Assembly (NCBI GenBank): GCA_024278715.1
Contig: JAJRSN010000321.1
Location: 1 to 11,302, forward strand
DNA: 11,302 nucleotides
Direction: 5' to 3'
From: Calditrichota bacterium
GTDB lineage: Bacteria > Calditrichota > Calditrichia > Calditrichales > Calditrichaceae
Position 1 is the stretch's first letter; every line of letters begins with the position of its first letter. Shown here in pieces: positions 6,199 to 11,302 of this stretch. The notes under the pieces were generated by a model that saw only the letters and a program-made list of their open reading frames with translations, made no database searches and was not told the origin of the DNA. A program made the translations under genes and the position numbers.

Positions 6199-7378
6199 AG
6201 AAGCTTATTGCGCAAACTGGATAATCCCGGTTTCCAGCCCGCCGATGCGCGAGGCTGCGCTGATTGTCGAAAACGGCATCATCCAATCCGTTTTACCCGC
6301 TTACGAACTCCGGAACGGATTCAAAGGCATTCGAATCCACGATTTTCCCAATTCCGTTATTATGCCCTCCTGGGTAAACGCGCACACGCACTTGGAACTT
6401 TCCTGGCTGAAAAATCAACAGCTAAATAGCGGCTCGTTTGTTACCTGGGTCGAACAGCTTTTAAAATACCGCCTGACCCATGAATCGCAGGATAAAGCGG
6501 AGCAGGCTGCCCGGTCTGCGATGGAAGAAATGCGCCGGCAGGGAACCGCCTTAGTCGGAGACATCACCAACGGTCGCCTTTTGGCGAAATTACCCGACGA
6601 ACCTCTGGAACGCGCGGTCTTTTTTGAAATTCTGGGATTTATCCCCGATCATGCCGATGAAATTTTTGAACAGGCAAAAACAACCTTAAGCGCAATAAAT
6701 CCGTCGGCTGTTTTAACCCCGCATGCCCCCTACTCCACCTCGGCTGAACTTTTGAAACGTATTCGGAAATTTTCTCCGCGATTATCCGTTCATGTGGCTG
6801 AAAGTCCCGAAGAATTCAGTTTCTTCACGGAGAATTCCGGACCCATAATCGACTTTTTAAAACAACTCGGAGTCTGGAACGAAAAATGGCAGCCTCCGTT
6901 CAGCACGCCGGTCTCTTATTTGGCTGATCTGGGGATTTTGAACGAGACTTCAATTTTGGTCCACGGCGTGCAGGTGACTGAAGAGGACGTACGAACAATC
7001 AAAAACACGAAAGCAACTGTTTGCGTCTGCGCGCGGAGCAATGCTCTGCTGAATGTCGGAAAGCCGCCCCTTCAAAAATATCTGCAAAACGGTATTCCCC
7101 TGTGCGTGGGTACCGACAGTCTGGCTTCAAATAAAAGTCTTGACATGAACGAGGAACTTTTTTATCTGTTTGAACATTTCGATTTTATTGAACCGGAAAT
7201 ATTAGTTCAAATGGCTACTTTAAACGGCGCCCGCGCTTTGGGAAAAGATCATTTGTACGGTTCGCTGGAAGCGGACAAAAATGCGGCGTTTAACGTGTTT
7301 ACGTTTAACAAACCAATTACCGAAAATCCCGAATCAGCCGTGGTCTCACGAACATGGAGCGAAATGCAATGGTTCTGA
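6188..7378 (+). CDS. mqnX: Amidohydrolase, probable aminodeoxyfutalosine deaminase (MqnX type)
   Basis: A metal-dependent amidohydrolase of the chlorohydrolase/deaminase group. By context it converts 6-amino-6-deoxyfutalosine to futalosine, before hydrolysis by MqnB. The 396-residue length is typical. Metal-site residues are visible in order: H66 and H68 in NAHTHLE, H179 in LTPHAPYS, H202 in VHVAES and D310 in VGTDSLASN. The CARSNALLNVG stretch (281-291) matches the substrate-side loop of such deaminases. The GTG start overlaps the end of mqnC by 11 bp with only a weak GGA before it, so translation is probably coupled. Family membership is very secure. The specific substrate rests on its place between mqnC and the prenyltransferase; alone it could be read as a generic cytosine/adenosine deaminase-like protein. 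Confidence 0.85.
   Translation: MSIKEAYCANWIIPVSSPPMREAALIVENGIIQSVLPAYELRNGFKGIRIHDFPNSVIMPSWVNAHTHLELSWLKNQQLNSGSFVTWVEQLLKYRLTHESQDKAEQAARSAMEEMRRQGTALVGDITNGRLLAKLPDEPLERAVFFEILGFIPDHADEIFEQAKTTLSAINPSAVLTPHAPYSTSAELLKRIRKFSPRLSVHVAESPEEFSFFTENSGPIIDFLKQLGVWNEKWQPPFSTPVSYLADLGILNETSILVHGVQVTEEDVRTIKNTKATVCVCARSNALLNVGKPPLQKYLQNGIPLCVGTDSLASNKSLDMNEELFYLFEHFDFIEPEILVQMATLNGARALGKDHLYGSLEADKNAAFNVFTFNKPITENPESAVVSRTWSEMQWF
7357..7360 (+). promoter_or_regulatory. Ribosome binding site favouring the ATG at 7369
   Basis: GGAG ends 8 nt before the ATG at 7369. The in-frame ATG at 7354 lies upstream of this site and has no comparable purine run before it, so 7369 is the better start. Confidence 0.6.
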
Positions 7379-8241
7379 AAAAATTAATTTCTCAGATAAT
7401 TGAATACGGACGAATGATCAAGTTTTCGCATTCGATTTTTGCCCTTCCTTTTGCGTTATCGTCGGCAATACTCGCCAACAGCCGCGTTCCGTTAACCTGG
7501 GAAAAACTTTTGTGGATTATAGTCGCCATGGTCAGCGCCCGCAGCGCGGCTATGGGTTTTAACCGCTTTGTCGATAAAGACATCGATGCGGCAAATCCCA
7601 GAACGCAAAAACGACATCTGGTCACCGGCAAAATCAAAACAAGCGAGGTGATTGCCTTTGTGCTTTTTTCGTCCGTTGTTTTTGTTTTTGCTTCGGCTCA
7701 GCTCAATGCGCTTTGTTTTGCCCTTTCGCCGGTCGCCTTAGCCGTGCTCTTGCTGTATTCTTACACCAAACGGTTTACGGCTCTTTCGCACTACGTTCTC
7801 GGTTTGGCGCTGGGAATTTCGCCGGTGGGCGCCTGGATTGCCATTACCGGTTCGTTTGCACTTCCGCCTATTATTTTAGGTTTTGCTGTCGTCTTTTGGG
7901 TGGCTGGCTTTGATATTCTGTATTCTTTGCAAGATTACGAATTCGACCGGCAGGCGGAACTCTACTCCATTCCGCGGATATTCGGACCCGGCAAAGCGTT
8001 GTGGATTGCCAGAATCAGCCATTTATTCGCCTTTTTGCTGCTTTTTAGTCTGTGGATTTTATTGCAGCTCCATTTCATCTACTCCTTTGGCTTAATCATT
8101 ATTGCCGGACTTTTGAGCTACGAACATTCTTTGGTTAAAGCCGATGATTTTTCCAAACTAAACATGGCTTTTTTTAATATGAACGGCGTTATCAGCGTCA
8201 TCTTTTTTATTACAATCCTTGGAGATTTGCTTTTATTATGA
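7369..8241 (+). CDS. mqnP: UbiA-family polyprenyltransferase, probable MqnP of the futalosine pathway
   Basis: An integral-membrane aromatic prenyltransferase. By context it attaches the isoprenoid tail to the naphthoate intermediate made by the mqn genes. Counting from the ATG at 7369 it has 290 residues. IKFSHSIFALPFAL (17-30) opens the first helix, as in many UbiA/MqnP proteins. The first aspartate motif is N65, D69 and D73 in NRFVDKDID. The second is D182, D189 and D193 in DILYSLQDYEFDR. These bind the magnesium-diphosphate of the prenyl donor. Several further hydrophobic helices fill the protein. It overlaps the end of the deaminase gene by 10 bp (25 bp if the ATG at 7354 is used) and overlaps ubiX by 4 bp (ATGA). 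Annotation pipelines may call it 4-hydroxybenzoate octaprenyltransferase (UbiA); the neighbourhood argues for menaquinone instead. Confidence 0.88.
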   Translation: MVLKKLISQIIEYGRMIKFSHSIFALPFALSSAILANSRVPLTWEKLLWIIVAMVSARSAAMGFNRFVDKDIDAANPRTQKRHLVTGKIKTSEVIAFVLFSSVVFVFASAQLNALCFALSPVALAVLLLYSYTKRFTALSHYVLGLALGISPVGAWIAITGSFALPPIILGFAVVFWVAGFDILYSLQDYEFDRQAELYSIPRIFGPGKALWIARISHLFAFLLLFSLWILLQLHFIYSFGLIIIAGLLSYEHSLVKADDFSKLNMAFFNMNGVISVIFFITILGDLLLL

Positions 8242-8837
8242 AACGCATTGTCGTGGGTATAAGCGGAGCCAGCGGGATGATTTACGCGGTTCGTCTTTTA
8301 CGGGCAATTCCCGGCGATTATCAGGTTCACCTTGTGATTTCGCCGGTGGCGACAAAAATAATGAAAGCCGAAACCGGCTGGGATTCCCAAAAGCAGAGTT
8401 TCGGCGAATTCTGGGAGAACACTCAATCCGAACCCTTCGGTCAAAGCGAAATTATTACTCACTCTCCGGAAAATCATTTCGCGCCCGTGGCAAGCGGATC
8501 GTTTTTAGTGCAGGGAATGGCGGTCATTCCCTGTTCCGCAAAAACTCTTTCCGGCATTGCCAACGGCTACGCATCCAATTTAATCGAACGCGCAGCCGAC
8601 GTGAATCTCAAAGAGCGCCGTCCTGTCGTTCTCGTTCTCAGAGAAACGCCCTACAACTTAATCCACATCGAAAACATGAAAAAAGCAACACTCGCAGGCG
8701 CGACAATTTTGCCTGCTTCGCCCGCTTTTTACCACAAACCGCAAACAATTGAGCAATTGGCTGATTTTGTTGCGGCGCGCGTGTTAGACCATTTGTCCGT
8801 TCCGCACAACCTCGTCACGCGGTGGGGAGAAAATTGA
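8238..8837 (+). CDS. ubiX: Flavin prenyltransferase UbiX
   Basis: Transfers a dimethylallyl group to FMN to make prenylated FMN, the cofactor of UbiD-type decarboxylases; here it would serve the decarboxylation of the prenylated naphthoate. It has 199 residues, the normal size. The N-terminal flavin-binding motif GISGASGMIYAVRLL spans 8-22, MAVIPCSAKTLSGIANG about 94-110, and RETPYNLIHIENM about 134-146. The C-terminal ending resembles UbiX proteins of the Pad1/UbiX group. Its ATG overlaps the prenyltransferase stop in an ATGA, with GGAG 13 nt upstream, a rather long spacing that suggests reliance on translation coupling. The partner UbiD decarboxylase is not in the window. Confidence 0.94.
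   Translation: MKRIVVGISGASGMIYAVRLLRAIPGDYQVHLVISPVATKIMKAETGWDSQKQSFGEFWENTQSEPFGQSEIITHSPENHFAPVASGSFLVQGMAVIPCSAKTLSGIANGYASNLIERAADVNLKERRPVVLVLRETPYNLIHIENMKKATLAGATILPASPAFYHKPQTIEQLADFVAARVLDHLSVPHNLVTRWGEN
8824..8829 (+). promoter_or_regulatory. Ribosome binding site fixing the ubiE start
   Basis: GGGGAG lies 7 nt before the ATG at 8837. A longer reading from the GTG at 8822 would overlap this site, so the ATG is the likely start. Confidence 0.75.
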
Positions 8838-9568
8838 TGACTTCCCCTCCGTTAGTGCCGGAAACCGCGCAGCAAAAAAAGCGTTACGTTCGGCAAATGT
8901 TCAATTCCATTGCCCATCGTTACGATTTTCTAAACCACTTTCTCAGCCTGGGCATCGATATTTTATGGCGTAAAAAGGCGATTAAAAAATTACAGGTTTC
9001 TTCGGAGCAGAAAGTTCTGGATTTAGCCTGCGGTACCGCCGATCTGGCTCTGGAAACCATTCGCCGGAAAAACTGCGCCGTCGTTGGCGTTGATATCGCC
9101 CACCGGATGCTGAAATTTGCCAGGGCAAAAATTAAAGACGATCCGCAGGCGCAAAAACTTTTTCTGGTTAACGGCGACGGGGAATATCTGCCCTTTGCCG
9201 CCGATACTTTTGACGGCGTCACAATCGCCTTCGGCATTCGCAACATGGGCGACATGCCAAAGGCTCTGAAAGAGATGCACAGAGTTTTAACGCCGCAGGG
9301 TCAGGCGGTTATTTTGGAATTTTCACTACCTACCTTTCCCGTTTTCAGATTCCTTTATTTGTTTTACTTTAAGCGCGTGCTTCCCGCAATCGGAAGGCTG
9401 ATCAGCAAAGACCCTTCGGCTTATTCTTATCTGCCGGCTTCGGTTGAAAAATTTCCGACCATTGCCGAATTTGAAGAACAGCTTATTCTGGCGGGTTTCG
9501 GAAGAGCGGAACACTGGAAATTACTGAACGGCGTGGCTGTAATCTATCGTGCCATTAAAACATCATAA
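8837..9568 (+). CDS. ubiE: Demethylmenaquinone methyltransferase UbiE/MenG
   Basis: A SAM-dependent C-methyltransferase for the last step of menaquinone synthesis. The protein is 243 residues from the ATG at 8837. The N-terminal VRQMFNSIAHRYDFLNHFLSLGID (18-41) is the UbiE/COQ5 signature. SAM motif I is VLDLACGTADLA (60-71), followed by VVGVDIAHRML (82-92). The block NGDGEYLPFAADTFDGVT (112-129) runs into AFGIRNMGD (131-139), the second family signature, and then VILEFSLP. The ATG shares one base with the ubiX stop (TGATG). It is the last gene of the cluster, and its end overlaps the convergent GIY-YIG gene by 6 bp. No ubiquinone-specific genes are seen, so the menaquinone role is preferred. 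Confidence 0.95.
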   Translation: MTSPPLVPETAQQKKRYVRQMFNSIAHRYDFLNHFLSLGIDILWRKKAIKKLQVSSEQKVLDLACGTADLALETIRRKNCAVVGVDIAHRMLKFARAKIKDDPQAQKLFLVNGDGEYLPFAADTFDGVTIAFGIRNMGDMPKALKEMHRVLTPQGQAVILEFSLPTFPVFRFLYLFYFKRVLPAIGRLISKDPSAYSYLPASVEKFPTIAEFEEQLILAGFGRAEHWKLLNGVAVIYRAIKTS

Positions 9569-9919
9569 TGATTCCACATATTTTAAATGCGCAACGCAGC
9601 GATTCCGGCAATCGCCCGCCCCAAATCCCGGAACAATGATCTCTCCGCCTGTTCGCCGATTCACCTCGCATTCGCTTTCGGTGAATCGTTCAGCCCGCAG
9701 AACCCTGATATCGGGATGCGAGGTCAGATAATCGATGTGCCAGCGTACCGGTTTTTCTTTTTTGAAATGCCGGGCAATGCGCTTTTCCATATTCCGTTTG
9801 GCGCTGCCGGTGTAAATATATCTTCCCGCCTTGAACCTGCATTTGCCCAAAGCGCCTATTTCGATCGTCAGATCTTTGGCTACCAACAAAACAAGCTGAT
9901 AAGTCTGAAATCCGGACAT
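9563..9919 (-). CDS. GIY-YIG domain protein of the DUF123 type
   Basis: A 118-residue protein with a single small GIY-YIG nuclease-like domain of the DUF123 subgroup, found free-standing in bacteria and archaea and sometimes fused to endonuclease III. Visible motifs are YQLVLLV (7-13) in place of GIY, GRYIYTGSA (32-40) in place of YIG, the conserved arginine region KRIARHF (46-52), the DUF123 hallmark VRWHIDYL (58-65), the glutamate region ESECEVN (81-87) and PGFGAGDCRNRCVAHLKY (97-114). Substrate and biological role of this subgroup are not established, to my knowledge. The ATG starts 2 nt after the cupin gene stop, so the two are probably cotranscribed. The stop overlaps the end of ubiE by 6 bp. 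Confidence 0.87.
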   Translation of the reverse strand: MSGFQTYQLVLLVAKDLTIEIGALGKCRFKAGRYIYTGSAKRNMEKRIARHFKKEKPVRWHIDYLTSHPDIRVLRAERFTESECEVNRRTGGEIIVPGFGAGDCRNRCVAHLKYVESL

Positions 9920-9921
9920 GA

Positions 9922-10416
9922 TTAAGACCGGGTTAACCGTTTAATGATTTCCGAATGCTGCGGAAATTCCGCCAGTAATTTTCGGCGGTTACCCAGCTCA
10001 AAATCTTCAAACTCAAAACCGGGCGCCACGGTGCAGCCTGCAAGGGCAAATCCTTCCGCGTCATTCACTCTGGCGCCAAACCAGACGCCGTGCGGAATAA
10101 CTGCCTGAAGCGATTCCCCTTTTTCGGGATTATTGCCCAGTACCGTTTGCTCTAAATTCCCCTCTTGATCGATCATGGTAATCGTCAACGCGCTTCCTGC
10201 GTAAAAATGCCAGATTTCATCGGAACGCAGTCTGTGCAACGCCGAAAAATCCGTTCCCGGCAGCAAAAAGAAAATGGAAGTCGCAAAGACGTGCGCTTTT
10301 TCATATCGCTCAGGCAATCCGGATTGAGGGATGTATTCCGCGCTGCGGTAAACTTCACGATAATAACCGCCTTCAGGATGAGGCTGAAGATTTAACTTAT
10401 CTATCCAGTAGCGCAT
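9922..10416 (-). CDS. DUF985 cupin-domain protein
   Basis: A 164-residue cytoplasmic protein of the DUF985 (cupin_5) family; biochemical role not known to me. The family signature LQPHPEGGYYREVYRS spans 11-26. The cupin core follows: FFLLPGTDFSALHRLRSDEIWHF (49-71), AVIPHGVWFGA (104-114) and CTVAPGFEFEDFELG (128-142). H61 and E67 fit the usual cupin metal-site region, but a bound metal is inference. AGGAAAGG lies about 8 nt before the ATG on the minus strand. It is the first gene of a two-gene unit with the GIY-YIG gene (2-nt gap) and is divergent from the secreted repeat-protein gene. Confidence 0.88.
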   Translation of the reverse strand: MRYWIDKLNLQPHPEGGYYREVYRSAEYIPQSGLPERYEKAHVFATSIFFLLPGTDFSALHRLRSDEIWHFYAGSALTITMIDQEGNLEQTVLGNNPEKGESLQAVIPHGVWFGARVNDAEGFALAGCTVAPGFEFEDFELGNRRKLLAEFPQHSEIIKRLTRS

Positions 10417-10453
10417 GGTTTTAACCTTTCCTGAAAATTTTGTTTTGAGGAAA

Positions 10454-10480
10454 GTTATACGATTCTCTTATTCTTTTCAA
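10454..10480 (-). promoter_or_regulatory. Weak sigma-70-like promoter candidate for the cupin unit
   Basis: Read on the minus strand, TTGAAA (10480-10475) and TATAAC (10459-10454) are separated by 15 bp, shorter than the preferred 17. An overlapping TTGATT would give 19 bp. It lies a sensible distance from the ATG at 10416, but the spacing makes it tentative. Confidence 0.3.
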
Positions 10481-10539
10481 TCAAATCAAAACCGGCTTGT
10501 TCTCGCCCGACAAGGCGAAACGGCTTTTCATCGACCCGA

Positions 10540-10575
10540 TTAAAACAACCGCTCGTCCGGCGAGTCGTGTTTTAA
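10540..10575. promoter_or_regulatory. 36-bp nested inverted repeat, possible regulator-binding site or hairpin
   Basis: The outer arms TTAAAACA (10540-10547) and TGTTTTAA (10568-10575) are perfect complements. Inside, CTCG (10552-10555) pairs with CGAG (10561-10564) around TCCGG. The centre is about 110 bp upstream of the transcription start implied by the sigma-54-like promoter, a usual place for an enhancer-binding protein site. It could equally be a hairpin or an operator for the divergent cupin gene. Confidence 0.45.
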
Positions 10576-10645
10576 AATTGACTTTGTTTTGCGGCAAATC
10601 CTTATCCGATTGTTTTTATTACAATTGAACAACTCAGATATTTTT

Positions 10646-10660
10646 TGGCACGGGCTTTGT
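10646..10660 (+). promoter_or_regulatory. Sigma-54-type -24/-12 promoter candidate
   Basis: TGGCACG, four bases, then TTGT matches the sigma-54 consensus TGGCACG-N4-TTGC except for the last C. The invariant GG (10647-10648) and the -12 G (10659) have the standard spacing of ten bases between the two dinucleotides. It predicts a start near 10671 and a leader of about 43 nt before the ATG at 10714. Confidence 0.55.
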
Positions 10661-10700
10661 CTTATTAAAAATGAATTTGTAACAAAACACTAACCAAATA

Positions 10701-10706
10701 AGGAGG
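10701..10706 (+). promoter_or_regulatory. Perfect Shine-Dalgarno site
   Basis: AGGAGG lies 7 nt before the ATG at 10714, the strongest ribosome site in the window. It suggests the secreted protein is made in quantity when transcribed. Confidence 0.8.
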
Positions 10707-10713
10707 TTTCATC

Positions 10714-11178
10714 ATGAAACGTTCAACTTATCTCATCGCGACATTAGGACTGGTTGTCCTGATGATGTTCGTTTTTTCCAACGGAGCTTTTGCTCAGGAC
10801 ATCAACAACGGTCAACGGCACGGAATCGGCTTTGTTGACAACAACGGCGACGGTTTTAACGACAACGCTCCGGACGCCGACGGCGACGGAATCCCCAACG
10901 GAATGGATCCGGATTACACCGGCTCCAAAATGCACAAAGGACACGGAATGAGAGGCTTTGTTGACGCCGACGGCGACGGAATCAACGACAACGCTCTCGA
11001 TGCAGACGGCGACGGCATTCCCAACAGTAAGGATCCGGATTTTGTACGTCCGATGGACGGAAGCGGACGAATGAATCACTTTGGCAAAGGCAAAGCCGGC
11101 AGTTTAGGTCAAGGCAGCGGCACCTGTGACGGCTCGGGTTCCAAAGGCAGCGAACATCGCGGCGGCGGTCGCCGTTAA
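10714..11178 (+). CDS. Small secreted protein with duplicated DxDxDG (thrombospondin type 3-like) repeats
   Basis: A 154-residue exported protein of unknown function. Residues 1-27 are a signal peptide: MKRS, a hydrophobic core, and a cleavage site at AFA before Q28. Two copies of a segment offset by exactly 42 residues follow (about 36-70 and 78-112). Each holds two aspartate-rich calcium-binding-like loops: DNNGDG and DADGDG in the first, DADGDG twice in the second, and each ends with IPN and DPD. This resembles thrombospondin type 3 or EF-hand-like loops, so calcium binding is likely but inferred. Residues 113-154 form a Gly/Ser/Lys/His-rich tail with one cysteine (C138) and no sorting motif I recognise. 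The gene has a perfect ribosome site, a sigma-54-like promoter upstream and its own terminator, so it is a single-gene unit. No partner gene is visible. Confidence 0.85.
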   Translation: MKRSTYLIATLGLVVLMMFVFSNGAFAQDINNGQRHGIGFVDNNGDGFNDNAPDADGDGIPNGMDPDYTGSKMHKGHGMRGFVDADGDGINDNALDADGDGIPNSKDPDFVRPMDGSGRMNHFGKGKAGSLGQGSGTCDGSGSKGSEHRGGGRR

Positions 11179-11190
11179 CATTAACCCGAT

Positions 11191-11219
11191 AAAAAAGCCG
11201 GAAACTTTCCGGCTTTTTT
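11191..11219 (+). terminator. Strong rho-independent terminator after the secreted-protein gene
   Basis: AAAAAAGCCGGAAA (11191-11204) is a perfect complement of 11206-11219 around a single C. In practice this gives a GCCGG stem with a small loop and a run of six T, followed by ATTTTTT. The A run on the left arm makes it potentially bidirectional. It begins 12 bp after the stop codon. Confidence 0.9.
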
Positions 11220-11302
11220 ATTTTTTAAAAACATTTCAATAGATATCAACAGGTCATCACACAATATTTCTATTGTCTCGCATTGTAATTTTTATTTTAT
11301 AC

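Larger units (their letters stand above)
10417..10713. other. Divergent intergenic region
   Basis: Almost 300 bp without a gene between the cupin unit and the secreted-protein gene. It contains a 36-bp inverted repeat (10540-10575), a small TCGCC/GGCGA hairpin (10503-10518), a sigma-54-like promoter (10646-10660) facing right, and a weak sigma-70-like promoter facing left. Confidence 0.6.

Noticed and set aside
8219..8752. Plus-strand ORF overlapping ubiX in another frame
   Set aside because: Arginine- and serine-rich low-complexity shadow; the ubiX frame has clear family motifs.
10744..11079. Minus-strand ORF rich in Val/Ser opposite the secreted-protein gene
   Set aside because: Its composition is the direct antisense image of the DxDGDG repeats; no ribosome site or family resemblance.

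Overview
The window most resembles the chromosome of a free-living bacterium that makes menaquinone by the futalosine route. Base composition is moderate and looks even by eye. Genes have good Shine-Dalgarno sites and occasional TTG or GTG starts. A lineage near Calditrichota or another FCB-type phylum is a guess from the overall flavour (M28/PDZ exported peptidase, aspartate-rich DxDxDG secreted protein, short-period tandem repeats between genes). No rRNA or marker gene is present to confirm it. There is no prophage, transposase, CRISPR array, tRNA or rRNA.

Layout. Positions 2-1690 hold the 3' part of a large exported zinc peptidase (M28 catalytic domain plus C-terminal PDZ) whose start lies upstream of the window. 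It is followed by a hairpin terminator and about 350 bp without a gene. On the minus strand at 2040-2495 is a small four-helix MauE/DoxX-type membrane protein with a Cys-Gly-Cys motif. Next comes about 570 bp without a gene, packed with short tandem repeats of period 7 and 8.

The centre (3068-9568) is a tight seven-gene plus-strand cluster: mqnE, mqnA, mqnC, an MqnX-type deaminase, a UbiA-type prenyltransferase (MqnP-like), ubiX and ubiE/menG. It covers entry from chorismate (MqnA), joining to adenosine (MqnE), deamination (MqnX), cyclisation (MqnC), prenylation (UbiA type), a prenyl-FMN cofactor for decarboxylation (UbiX) and the final methylation (UbiE). The futalosine hydrolase (MqnB), MqnD, the UbiD-type decarboxylase and the polyprenyl diphosphate synthase are not in the window. 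From mqnA onward the reading frames overlap or abut, which points to one transcript with coupled translation.

Converging on ubiE is a two-gene minus-strand unit (a DUF985 cupin, then a DUF123-type GIY-YIG protein). Divergent from it, across about 300 bp that carry a 36-bp inverted repeat and a sigma-54-like promoter, is a small secreted protein with two copies of an aspartate-rich calcium-binding-like repeat and a glycine-rich tail. It ends at a strong terminator.

No clearly new system is evident. The items most worth a second look are the tandem-repeat spacer, the sigma-54-like promoter with its palindrome in front of the secreted repeat protein, that protein itself, and the N-terminal extension of MqnA.
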